This document shows, one piece after another, positions 22,406-30,925 of a stretch of 30,925 nt of DNA. Each line of letters starts with the position of its first letter. The stretch's first letter is position 1. Source of the stretch: Balamuthia mandrillaris (Eukaryota > Discosea > Longamoebia > Balamuthiidae); NCBI GenBank assembly GCA_031835245.1, contig JAVKOQ010000518.1:1-30925 (forward strand), in the 5' to 3' direction. The notes below the pieces were generated by a model. It had not been told where the DNA came from. It was given only the letters and a program-made list of their open reading frames with translations, and made no database searches. The position numbers and the translations under genes were made by a program.

Positions 22406-22731
22406 TCTGATGTTTGTTCTTGGTTTGTTTCTTTTTTTTTTTGGAACAAGAGCGAGAGGGGTATTTATTGCAGCACTTTTCGCTCTGCTTTGGGTTTGAC
22501 GCTATCCAATAATATTCCAATATCCCCGTTTCCTTACGTTTTCGCCGAGTTTTCAGTCCGATCGGGGAAATAAAATTCACCCTTCCAATTGGAGAATTTT
22601 CTGAGCTCTTATCGCCGATATTGTTGTCTCTTTCTCTCTCTCGATCTTCTCTCTCTCGCTCAGGTAGGTGTCGATTTGCGTTGGAGGTATGTACAAAAGG
22701 AGCTTTTAATGGGAGAAATACTGCTGTCCAT
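22406..22731. promoter_or_regulatory. GST upstream region and rhomboid 3' flank
   Basis: About 325 bases, with the rhomboid stop on the right and the GST start on the left. It contains the palindrome TCCAATTGGA at 22584-22593 (a CCAAT box on each strand) and CT-rich blocks at about 22628-22662. No gene is visible. Confidence 0.45.
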
Positions 22732-23924
22732 CTACACGGCGAAATAAAACAGCAACATTCCACCGATAAAGTATGCGAGCAAGAGGGCCAAGGACAGAGG
22801 AATGGTGACCTTGTAGTTGAGGGTGTTGGTGTGGGAGAACAGAACGCCACCCATGATGGCGCCCACCACCAGGCCGCCAAAATGGCCAGCTGCATCGATG
22901 ATACTCACCTTTTGTTCAACAACAAGAGTTAGTAACGAATAAACAGAGGATCAAGACAAGGGATTGTTACAGCTGAGATGAGCATGATAACGACGATGGG
23001 AAGGATGGCCATTATCAGATTGGTCTTTCTAATTCGTGGATCGAGGTTATGCCATTCCAACACTATTTTGGTGAGGTTTCCGCCCAACAGTCCCATTAAC
23101 GCTATTCAGTGACAATAAACAAAATTAAGTCATCAAGATGAAGAAAGAAGAAACGAAAGGCTGAGGAGGAGGAGGGCGAGGAGGACGAGGACGAGGAAGA
23201 AGAAGACGGATAGGAGAAAGAGCAGAACGAAAGAAGAAGAAGAACGAAGAACGAAGAACGAAGAACGAAGAACGAAGAACGAAGAACGAAGAACGAAGAA
23301 CGAAGAACGAAGAACGAAGAACGAAGAACGAAGAACGAAGAACGAAGAACGAAGAACGAAGAACGAAGAACGAAGAACGAAGAACGAAGAACGAAGAAGA
23401 GAATGAAATGAAACCTGTAGAGGCTCCAACACTGATGCTGCCCGGTCTCAAAAGACAACTCATAAGGTTTCCTCCCACAGCGGAGACTGTGTAGAGAGCA
23501 AAGAAGCGGAGTACGCCCCATTCTCGCTCCATCAGCAAACCAAATCGCAGTTGGAACAACAGATTGAAGAACAAATGGATGATGCCCGCATGCAAAAACA
23601 CTGTTGTTGGTTGCGTATTTTCGTGTTATATGTGACAGCATGTAAGTAACAGCCATGTAAGAAACATTCACATCAAACAGGAAAAAAAACAAAGAGTTTT
23701 ACCCGGAGTGATGAATCTCCAGACTTGATAGTCCTCTTTGATAAGGTCGACGTCTTTGGCGCCCAGTTTGACGAGAGTGTCGGTGGGAGGGCCAATCATT
23801 GGGTTTTCGTGCAAAGGAGCAAAATCGCCCATAGCTAACGCTATCACCAACATTACCACCTATTTGTGAGATGTAAGAGAAGAAAATAAAGAGCGAGAAT
23901 GAGGAGAGAAAAGAGAAAGCAGAG

Positions 23925-23977
<53 letters not shown>

Positions 23978-24545
23978 CAGAGAGAAGCGAGAAGAAAAGA
24001 ATATGCGGAGAGAGAGAGAACGATAAGGAGAGAGACAGAGAGAGAAAGAGAGAGGAGGGAGGGAGGGAGGGAGGGAGGGAGGGATAGAGAGCGAACGAGA
24101 AGCTGACCTGAACGATGGATATCAATGCGCAGAAGGATAGCAAAGTCTTGACGGCTTTGGTTCGATTGGACATGAAGAAGCAAGGGCAGCAATGCATGCA
24201 ACACAATTGCCCAGTGGTGGCAAATGGCCTCTCCTTGAACTCCTCCATGGACACCATCCTCTCCTCGCCCTCCAGCCCTGCCCAACAAACCAAATGAAGG
24301 ACAACATTAGCAACAAAAAAAAAGGAGTGACGCACAAAAAAAAAAAAATCCCACAACAAACCTTGAAGTCGAATGAAGTACTGTGAGGAGGCGTCTGGAT
24401 AGGAGGAAGGCAAAGAGGGAGAACGGCTCCAGCCATCGTCATAAGAGGAAGTGGTGGAGGAGGCAGTGGCCCAAGGGTTGGGTATGGCCGTTCTATTGGG
24501 TCCTCCAGACTCTCTGTAGTCTGCCAAAGTGTGTATGTTGCTCAT
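22732..24545 (-). CDS. Rhomboid-family intramembrane serine protease
   Basis: Multi-pass membrane protease that cuts transmembrane substrates. Six exons: 24545-24362, 24277-24108, 23859-23703, 23600-23415, 23101-22971, 22908-22732; 334 residues. A soluble N-terminal region of about 90 residues has several Cys (CCMHCCPCFF), possibly lipid-modified. The membrane core then shows the rhomboid landmarks in order: WRFITPVFLHAGIIHLFFN, the catalytic GASTG with Ser231, and DAAGHFGGL with His285. Both catalytic residues are present, so it should be an active protease rather than an iRhom. The start at 24545 follows a GAA and GA repeat leader. The frame stays open upstream, which would add poly-Glu, so the ATG is a judgement. 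A GTGAGT donor on the minus strand at 24717 suggests a spliced 5' leader. Confidence 0.9.
23242..23397. repeat. Heptanucleotide minisatellite (GAAGAAC)n in a rhomboid intron
   Basis: About 22 near-perfect copies of a 7-base unit, followed by GAAGA. It lies in intron 4 (23102-23414) of the rhomboid gene and reads TTCGTTC on its transcript. Because 7 is not a multiple of 3, it produces the same FVLRSSF peptide repeat in all three minus frames. Confidence 0.92.
23937..24086. repeat. GA and GGGA repeats in rhomboid intron 2
   Basis: (GA)n at about 23937-23970 and (GGGA)n at about 24054-24084 within intron 2 (23860-24107). On the transcript these are CT and TCCC. Confidence 0.85.
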
Positions 24546-24628
24546 CCTCTGTTCTTCTTCTTCTTCTTCTTCTTCTTCTTCTTCTTCTTCTTCTTCTTCT
24601 TCTTCTGCTTTTGGAGTAGTTGGTTTTC

Positions 24629-24678
<50 letters not shown>

Positions 24679-24845
24679 TCCTTTTTTTTGCCACAGAAAT
24701 TTGAATGAAAACTCACCTTCTTAACCTAAAAGCGAAGCACTGAGGTCAACAATAGCTCTTGTTGTTCAGCAATGGTGCTTCTTTTGAGGAGAAGAGATGC
24801 AGCAGAGCCAGCCCCAAGCAAGGAAAGCGGCAAAGAAAGAGAGAG
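24546..24845. promoter_or_regulatory. Divergent leader/promoter of the rhomboid and small membrane protein genes
   Basis: Contains (CTT)n at about 24555-24605 and (CT)n at about 24633-24677 on the plus strand. These lie in the 5' leader of the minus-strand rhomboid gene and so are purine repeats on its transcript. A minus-strand GTGAGT donor at 24717 would fit a 5'-UTR intron ending near the repeats. The leader of the plus-strand gene is purine-rich. Confidence 0.5.
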
Positions 24846-25244
24846 ATGAAGCTGCCAAGGGAGTTGGACGCTGGGAAGGTTTCGTTTTTGGTTTCGTTGT
24901 GTTCTGTGTGCATCTTTTTTCACACACTCCATTTTTTTTGTTTTCTTACTTGTAACAGGATTATGGCGAGGGGAACGAGTGGTGGGCCAATAAGTTCTTG
25001 TACCCGAACGGCTGGGAGAAGATGTACTTTCGCAAGGTGGCCCTTCTGGTACTGTCCACGATATCGGAGTGTTTTTTTTCTTCTCAAAACACACTCTTTT
25101 GCTAAACTGTTGTTCAATCAGGAGGAGTCAGAGGACGTGAAGCGGAGGACAAGCGGGCCGCACAGCCTGCTCACTGTGATTCTCTTTCTTATGTTCATAC
25201 TTCTTTGTAACACTTTGTTCGAGCTCGGCATCTTGGAACGTTGA
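24846..25244 (+). CDS. Small unknown single-pass membrane protein
   Basis: I do not recognise the family. Three exons join in phase 0: 24846-24878, 24959-25048, 25122-25244, giving 81 residues. The donors are GTTTCG and GTACTG and both acceptors are clear (AACAG, ATCAG). The start is the only ATG in this frame before exon 2. The sequence begins MKLPRELDAGK, then an aromatic, polar stretch (EWWANKFLYPNGWEKMYFRK). It ends with one hydrophobic segment (about 55-75, SLLTVILFLMFILLCNTLFE) five residues from the C-terminus. The layout suggests a tail-anchored protein with its N-terminus in the cytosol. The intact two-intron structure and the aromatic motif argue for a real gene despite the size. 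Confidence 0.65.
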   Translation: MKLPRELDAGKVSFLVSLCSVCIFFHTLHFFCFLTCNRIMARGTSGGPISSCTRTAGRRCTFARWPFWYCPRYRSVFFLLKTHSFAKLLFNQEESEDVKRRTSGPHSLLTVILFLMFILLCNTLFELGILER

Positions 25245-25256
25245 TCGCAGTGAAAC

Positions 25257-25287
<31 letters not shown>

Positions 25288-25946
25288 CTTCTTCTTCTTC
25301 TTCTTCTTCTTCTTCTTCTTCTGCTTCTGCTTCTGCTTCTGCTTCTTCTTCTTGGTGTTGTTGGCTTTAGAAAAAAGGAGCTTTCGACATGCGTCCCACA
25401 CACATATCAACAAAGGCAGTGTAGCGGATCTGAGTCGTCGCCATCACGCATGATCGACCCTTTTCACCACCCTCTCCGCATCCTTCCATCGTACCCCGTT
25501 GCTGCTCCCATCGTGACGACCGACATGGCCACCCCCACCATCATTCCATTCTTCATCTTTGCAACAGAGGTTTACCTCTTGCCTGCAGTTCCCCGTGCCC
25601 TCTCGACAAAGGGGATTCCATGGGAGAGACGGGTGGAGGTCTATGGTTAGGTTGAAAAATGGATGGACGCTAGGACAAACTGTAGCCGCGTCCGTTTCTC
25701 CTGGTTTATGGATGACGTCAGATTTTTCCCTTTTGTGATGCTGCTGACGTGGTTAGGGGAAGAACGCACAAAATCAGCGAAGCGGCAACCGAAGAAGAAG
25801 GGAATGCCGCAACAAAGAAAGAGGAAAAAGCCTTCTTTTTCAGTGCTTTTTGTTTTGTTAGGGACAAGTTTTTAAAGCCCACCCGTAAGGTGAAGGTCTC
25901 CTCTCTGTCTATTTTTCCAATACAATAGAACCACATTGCGAAACAA
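25245..25946. other. Intergenic region with CTT repeat and sirtuin promoter
   Basis: Begins with a (CTT)n/(CTG) repeat at 25257-25352, just after the small membrane gene. A 66-residue open frame at 25450-25650 (plus) resembles nothing known and has no splice partners I can find, so I do not call it. TGACGTCA at 25713-25720 and TGACGTGG at 25745-25752 are good ACGT-core (CRE-like) sites about 200 bases upstream of the sirtuin ATG. Confidence 0.5.
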
Positions 25947-27083
25947 ATGGACGGGGCATTACAAGCAGCCATCCAAGACTTTGACAAAGAACATCTTAAA
26001 GAAACCACCACGGTCGTCCAACACGCACCGGTGGTTGCGCCGAGCAACAACAATGACTTTGCCAGCGTTGTGGGCGCTCCAGATGAGGAAGAAGTGAAAG
26101 AGTATCACATGCAGGAGGAGGAGTTTCGGGAGAGGGTGGCCGCCTTCGTGGCCCTCCTCCGCCAGAGTCAGCACTTTGTGGTCTACACAGGGGCTGGAGT
26201 CAGCACCGCCGCCAAGATCCCCGACTACCGCGGACCCAAAGGCGTGTGGACTCTCAAGGCCAAGGGTGAGCGCCCCAAAATGGAGATAACCCTGGAGCAG
26301 GCCATGCCTACCTACACCCACATGGCTTTGGTGGCGTTGGCCAAGCAGGGCCTTCTCAAGCACGTGGTCAGCACCAATGTGGACGGGTTGCACCGTCGCT
26401 CGGGGCTCGGCAAGGACTTGTTGTCGGAGCTGCACGGCAACATCTACAGGGAAGTCTGCAGCAACAGCAAGTGCGGGGCTGACTTTATACGCCCCTTCAA
26501 CGTCACCAAGAGCGCCTTCAGGCGACAAACGGGCAGGTTGTGCCCTCTGTGCAATGCCAAGCTGGTGGACTCCATTGTCAACTTTGGAGAGATGCTGCCA
26601 GAGGGCGAGTTGCAGAGCGCCCAGGAGCACTCCCAGAAGGCCGACCTGACTCTGGTGCTGGGTTCCAGCATGAGGGTCAGCCCCGCCTGCGAGCTGCCCT
26701 CCATGTCTTACAAGCAAGGCAACCCGTTCTGCATTTGCAACCTGCAAAAGACCCCCTTTGACCACAAGACCGAACGCAACGGCGGGCTTCGCTTCTTCGT
26801 GGAGTGCGATACTTTCATGAGGGCAGTGATGGAGCGGTTGGGCCTGGAAGTGCCTGAGTGGAAGCAGAGCGAGGCGGACTTGGAAGCTGAGCTGATGGAC
26901 ACCATAGTGCCGGATCCTGACTTTGATACCTCCTCTGTTCTTTCCAAGTATAATGTCTACAGCATGGCCGATGATGGACCTCCTCCACCCCAAGTGCTGA
27001 GGGCCATTCAGCATGGCTTCCAGTTGCGGCATGTGGAGGTGGCAGAGAGACAAGCAGAAGGCTTGGGACGGGTTGTGGAGTAA
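25947..27083 (+). CDS. SIRT7-like (class IV) NAD-dependent protein deacylase
   Basis: Probable nuclear or nucleolar NAD-dependent histone deacylase. Single exon, 378 residues. The sirtuin core spans about 66-300: YTGAGVSTAAKIPDYRGP and GVWTL (80-102, NAD-binding), STNVDGLHRRSGL (142-154) and ELHGN with catalytic His163. The zinc ribbon has Cys171, Cys176, Cys199 and Cys202. DSIVNFGEMLPEG and LGSSMRVSPACELP follow. IPDYRGPxGVWTL and THM are closest to animal SIRT7, with SIRT6 next. In most sirtuins the motif reads QNxDxLH; here the residue before Asn is Thr. The N-terminal extension carries an acidic patch. It is the longest intronless gene in the window and more GC-rich than its neighbours. 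Its stop lies 56 bases from the stop of the convergent diacylglycerol kinase. Confidence 0.92.
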   Translation: MDGALQAAIQDFDKEHLKETTTVVQHAPVVAPSNNNDFASVVGAPDEEEVKEYHMQEEEFRERVAAFVALLRQSQHFVVYTGAGVSTAAKIPDYRGPKGVWTLKAKGERPKMEITLEQAMPTYTHMALVALAKQGLLKHVVSTNVDGLHRRSGLGKDLLSELHGNIYREVCSNSKCGADFIRPFNVTKSAFRRQTGRLCPLCNAKLVDSIVNFGEMLPEGELQSAQEHSQKADLTLVLGSSMRVSPACELPSMSYKQGNPFCICNLQKTPFDHKTERNGGLRFFVECDTFMRAVMERLGLEVPEWKQSEADLEAELMDTIVPDPDFDTSSVLSKYNVYSMADDGPPPPQVLRAIQHGFQLRHVEVAERQAEGLGRVVE

Positions 27084-27139
27084 AAACAGATGAACGAAAG
27101 AATGTTGTTGCTTGTCCATGTACAGAAAACAAAGAGTTG

Positions 27140-27188
27140 TCATGATGATCGAAAAAACCAATCTTTTGGGCTCGCCGATCGTTGTCCT

Positions 27189-27228
<40 letters not shown>

Positions 27229-29362
27229 AGTTCACAAAGGTGATAGAGATAAAAAGAGAGGTTCACCAAACCAGAGAAAGACGCCGAACGAGCAGGTTTC
27301 CATAACCTCTTGTTAAGTGCATCCAACGGGGATAGCAGCCCCTCGCTCTCTTTTTCTTTCTCTTTTCGGTCTTCTTCATCTTCGTCATCATAGTTACGAT
27401 TCATGAGAGCAAAGCTGTTTCTGGGAGAGAGCTTTGTTGCATTTTGCAAACAGCCTATCCAGTGTGACATGTCTTCAGCTGTGTCGCAAGATATGTAATG
27501 CAATCTTCCTCCTTCGAGAGGCACTTCGATTATGAGGCAGTTGTCTCGCCATCGTTCCTCTTTGCCGGAGGCAACTCTTACGTTTGCTCCTGTCAGGCCA
27601 AGCACTTTTCTTGGGTGTGGGTCCTATCGAGACACAAATAAACACATATGTGAGAAAATCAGCAATAACGAACACGTGTGAAGCGAGAAAGAACCTGTGT
27701 GGTCTCATAGTAGTACAAGAAACAATCTTTTAGCATGAGCCAACGTCTCACCCATGTCATCCGCATCTTACTAGTGGACACCCATCCCTCCTTTTCCGGA
27801 TTCACAATACTTGTTGGGCAACTCGTCTTTGTAAAGAAAAAGAATTTATGTTTAGATATAAAAAGTAACTCCAAGAAAGCAGCAAACAAAAAGATTAAGA
27901 AGGAAGCAACGAAAAACAAAGGATGTAACATAAGACTAACCCGAGCAAGCATCACTGATTGTTTAAATAGGTTGATTGTAAACTCAACAGGTTCGTGTTG
28001 GAGCCACGGTTCTCCGTCTATCTTACAAGGCATTGGTGGAGATCCTTCCTTATACATGATACGAATACGACTGCCTTGAGCCAACCTGACTCCATATGTA
28101 TTGCCTTTACCTTGATTATCCAAAGCCATTCTCGCCTATGTCGATTATTTTATTAATAAAACCAATAAATGGAAACTGGTTGAGGGAGAGAGAGAGAGAG
28201 AGAGAGAGCGAGAGAAAGGGTGTACCAAATGAAAAGCATTGATGATGCCAATAACTTCAATAAGTCCATCGTTGATAGAAGGAACTCTCCACCGCTCGTC
28301 GTTGGGAGTTCCCCACAGGCTGATTCCGCCAGAATATGTTGTCAAGTTCAACACAACTATCCCTTGCAGATCAGAAGGGAGGTCTATTCCACGCCCATCG
28401 ACCTATTTAGTATTTAAAGTTGAGAGAAAGAAACAGGACAGAAAGAAACAATGCAATAGCAATAAAGAAACCTCCAAAGAGAGCACATCGGCCAAGTGAT
28501 TGATTTCGGTAAAGGTTTCAACGACAGTCGTTTTGAGTGTGTACGAGGCATACCTTATTTGTTGTGAGCAAAGAGGTATTCGACAGGAATAAAAAACTAG
28601 CATTGAAACTATGATGTCATATCAAAACTAACCATAACTTGTTGATACCACGTTGCGTGAAGAGACCTGGGTTCTTCTCTCTTGTATTGTGAAACTCTAG
28701 CGCCACTTGAGAATCAGCAAAGCCTATGTTTCAGTTGTCGTTGCAGTAAGTATTGAATTATAATTCAGTTCTGTGGTGTCGGTCTACCAACCTAAGGTGA
28801 GATAATTGTTCAATACGTGAGTCTCGGCTGGTTTTGAACTATCTGCTGGTGTCATTACCACTTGCCACCTATAACATAAAATAAAAAGACGGCATTAACA
28901 ATAGCAAAAAAAAAAAGTGAAGAAGCAGAACAAGAAGAAGGATAACCTGTCCAACAGGACAGGAGTAGCGGCGTATATTTTTTGGAGGATTGGTATTAGA
29001 CTGTCCTTTCGCATGAACATGCCATCGCCCGAATAGCCTCCACCCCAACCCAATCCTCTCGCTGATGATTTGAAGAAGAATGAACAAAGCAGAAATAAGA
29101 CACAAGAAGAAAAATAGCATAACAACATCAGAACAACAAGTTGACGAACCAATGTCGTTGCCTGTGCCCAAAGGAAGAATACCAACGGGAGGATTCTGTC
29201 GGAACCCCATTCTGTCCATCGCCTCCTGTAATAGGGACGCAGGACTTCAGTCTTTCTTTTTCACCAAACAACAAAGACAACGAACCAAGCAAGAGAGAGA
29301 ACCCAAGAGAAAGAAGAGAAGCGAGAAGAGGGAAGTGTGGAAGAGAACGGGAGCGAATGACG

Positions 29363-29407
<45 letters not shown>

Positions 29408-29855
29408 GAGAGACGAGAGACGAGAGACGAGAGAGAGAACGAAAGAGGAGAAAGCAGAAGAGAAAAGAGGGCACAGAAACGCAGAGAAGGAAAGCAAAGA
29501 AGGAAGGAGAACCAGTATCCATTTGCCAGTGCCATCACCACCGCAGGCTAATATGTACAAATTGCTGGAGCTCTGCTTGAACTTTGCAAGAGCGCTCTCC
29601 GGTCCACCTTCGTTGATGATGTCTACCACTTGTTCCGGCGGCAACAACGTCCTTAGCTTCGGCAACAGAGCAAGTCCCTTATTATTCCATAAAGAACCAT
29701 ATATATAACGGTTAATAACAAGGAGAGAAGACGGCCAGGAGGAAGAAGATGGCGGAAACCTGTTTGCCTCCACTTTTCACGTTGACAAACACCAGGAGGA
29801 GTATGTCCTTCTTCTCCAAGGAGGCACGAGGGCTAGAGGGCCGTGACAAGAACAT
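27140..29855 (-). CDS. Diacylglycerol kinase with C-terminal PH domain
   Basis: Phosphorylates diacylglycerol to phosphatidic acid, ending a lipid signal. Twelve exons: 29855-29760, 29677-29513, 29225-29150, 29061-28947, 28868-28792, 28723-28633, 28553-28472, 28402-28226, 28135-27941, 27826-27695, 27623-27272, 27186-27140; 534 residues. The catalytic domain (about 17-150) has LLVFVNVKSGGKQG, LYILACGGDGTG (GGDGT at 78-82) and VGILPLGTGNDIARGLGWGG. The accessory domain (about 155-350) has VALEFHNTREKNPGLF, NKLWYASY, VVLNLTTYSGGISLWG and MPCKIDGEPWLQ. A PH domain follows (about 370-460; EGWVSTSKMRMTWVRRWLML, then SHWIGCLQNA), then an acidic and Ser-rich tail. No C1 domains precede the kinase. 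The short last exon (15 codons) is the only join that yields a stop before the sirtuin, so it is inferred. Confidence 0.9.
27191..27227. repeat. GA/CT microsatellite in DGK intron 11
   Basis: AG repeat on the plus strand next to the acceptor side of the last intron (27187-27271). It is CT on the DGK transcript. Similar GA blocks occur in DGK intron 8 (28184-28208) and intron 2 (29368-29404). Confidence 0.85.
29368..29444. repeat. GA and GAGAC repeats in DGK intron 2
   Basis: (GA)n followed by a GAGACGAGA-type 9-base repeat in intron 2 (29226-29512). It is CT-rich on the transcript. Confidence 0.85.
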
Positions 29856-30188
29856 GCTTGCCTTTCTTCTTGCTTGCCTTTAGCTGCCCACAAGTTATGA
29901 AATCGATCTGATCTATCTTTAATTACGTTATCCGTGTCGTCATGGACGTAGTTACCCGAAATTCCCCTCGGGTCGGATGACGTCAGTAGTCGTCCTTGAT
30001 CGATCCTTGGTAAATGCGTAAAATGTGTCTACCGCCATCATTGAATAAATGCATGAATTATTTTGGACTGAAGTAATGCGAAGAACAATCCCCTCCAAGT
30101 CCCTTGGTTGCATGTTGCGCGACTACCAATCTTATTTTTTTGTGGGTTGAAAAGAAAGAACAAAAAAAAAAAAGAGTAGCGAAAAGCA
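29856..30188. promoter_or_regulatory. Divergent promoter of the DGK and acyl-CoA oxidase-like genes
   Basis: 333 bases with no gene. TGACGTCA (perfect CRE palindrome) lies at 29978-29985. Five bases before it is a 6-base inverted repeat ACCCGA/TCGGGT (29954-29959 and 29968-29973). The plus-strand leader is A-rich up to the ATG at 30189. Confidence 0.5.
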
Positions 30189-30925
30189 ATGGAAGGAGAA
30201 GTGCTGCACCAGGAAGCCAGCAGCGCCCTGGCTCAGCCAGCGGAAGATGATGCGGCCGCCGTCGAGTCCTCGACGGAGCCGGCCTTCTTCCCTCACCCGC
30301 TGCAGGACCGCGCCGCCTCCCGCACCAACGCCATCGTCCAACACGTCCTTTCGGGAGGAGGCGACGACGCGGGAGGAGCGGGCAGCCTCAGCGGAGCCGG
30401 CGTAGTCGGCGGAGACATCCGTGTGGTGGCCGTGCCGAAGAAATCATCCTCAGCGGACGCTTCTCTCGCTAACGCTGCCAAGAAGAACAAAGTGAAATTC
30501 ATTTTGGAGGTGGAGCCCTTTGAGTTTGATGCGAATCTGCTGGCCAGGTACATCTATGGGCAGTACTATCCCGTTAGGCAGCAGGTGTTGGACCACCTGA
30601 AGGACCACCCGCTTTTTCCCTTTGAGTTCCAGCTCACAAAGGAGCAGCATCGCGCCCGCACTTTAAAACAGGTTATTCTCTCCTCTCTCTCTCTCTCTCT
30701 GCTTTCTCTTGTCTTTCTTTGCTTCTTTCGCCCGCTCTGTTTCGTCTCTTTTCGCTTTCTTTTCGTTTCTATCTATTTGCCTTTTTCACTTTCTTTGTCT
30801 GCTTTCTTCTTTCTTCTTTCTTCTTTCTTCTTTCTTCTTCTTTCTTCATTCTTCATTCTTCTTTTTTCATTTTCTTTGGAGAACTGATGATAAGTTAAAA
30901 TGTTACTGTAGGTCAAATATTTGGG
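30189..30925 (+). CDS. Probable acyl-CoA oxidase, N-terminal part (runs off the window)
   Basis: Exon 1 is 30189-30671 (161 codons, donor GTTATT). Exon 2 starts at 30912 with VKYLG and leaves the window. The call rests on residues about 105-165: FDANLLARYIYG, then RQQVLDHLKDHPLFPFEFQL and TKEQHRARTLKQVKYLG. This matches the helical start of peroxisomal acyl-CoA oxidases (phenylalanine-x-LL-x-hisL, R…, L-x-DP-x-F, LT-x-x-x-R). Those enzymes carry out the first step of peroxisomal beta-oxidation and make hydrogen peroxide. The first 100 residues are Ala/Gly/Ser-rich and GC-rich, not conserved, and could hold a targeting signal. The flavin-binding core and any C-terminal peroxisomal signal lie outside the window. 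Confidence 0.6.

Noticed and set aside
23102-23692. Minus frames with repeated FVLRSSF peptide
   Set aside because: The peptide is produced by the 7-base minisatellite in all frames and lies in an intron between conserved rhomboid exons.
24546-24716. Poly-Glu and Arg-Glu extension in frame with the rhomboid start
   Set aside because: Made of CTT and CT repeats read on the minus strand. A leader is more likely, since the following ATG begins ordinary sequence.
25450-25650. 66-residue plus-strand open frame (MIDPFHHPLRIL...)
   Set aside because: No family, no membrane or catalytic motif, and no splice signals tying it to a neighbour; kept as intergenic.
25959-27605. 548-codon open frame on the minus strand
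   Set aside because: Only its first part (27605-27272) is a real DGK exon. The rest is antisense to the sirtuin, which has all its motifs on the plus strand. The openness comes from codon bias.

Overview
The window is nuclear DNA from an intron-rich, gene-dense unicellular eukaryote (a protist). The signs are spliceosomal GT-AG introns of roughly 60 to 420 bases, eukaryote-only proteins (CDC45, USB1, RPP21, RasGEF, RhoGEF, diacylglycerol kinase, SIRT7-type sirtuin), and very many pyrimidine microsatellites. The mix of Ras and Rho exchange factors with a TKL-type kinase would suit an amoeboid lineage, but I cannot fix the phylum from this window alone. All exon models below were built by hand from splice-site phase and family motifs. 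I see no tRNA, rRNA, CRISPR array, transposon or viral fossil.

Layout from left to right. (1) 117-411 (-): 5' end of a mitochondrial carrier, cut by the window edge. (2) 1333-2130 (+): secreted phospholipase A2-like protein. (3) 2270-2934 (-): unknown protein with one N-terminal membrane segment. (4) 3025-4002 (-): RNase P subunit RPP21. (5) 4406-8632 (+): DUG2-like protein, a seven-blade WD40 propeller fused to an M20 peptidase. (6) 8768-11166 (+): membrane-anchored RasGEF. (7) 11206-13763 (-): TKL-like kinase with a coiled coil and a C-terminal membrane anchor. (8) 14055-16848 (+): RhoGEF (DH-PH). (9) 16954-19733 (-): CDC45. (10) 19987-21294 (+): USB1. (11) 21576-22405 (-): omega-type glutathione transferase. 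(12) 22732-24545 (-): rhomboid protease. (13) 24846-25244 (+): small unknown membrane protein. (14) 25947-27083 (+): intronless SIRT7-like sirtuin. (15) 27140-29855 (-): diacylglycerol kinase with a C-terminal PH domain. (16) 30189-end (+): probable acyl-CoA oxidase, cut by the window edge.

Convergent pairs end 39 to 281 bases apart and divergent pairs share short promoters. Genes 6 to 8 put a Ras activator, a membrane-bound kinase and a Rho activator side by side in 8 kb. TGTCGAC-type motifs recur in the promoters on both sides of the group. The CDC45/USB1 promoter carries a 58-base tandem duplication whose core is a perfect E2F site.

Two genome-style features stand out. Microsatellites inside introns are pyrimidine-rich on the transcribed sense strand whichever strand the gene is on. 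More than half of the 5' splice sites begin GTT rather than GTA or GTG.
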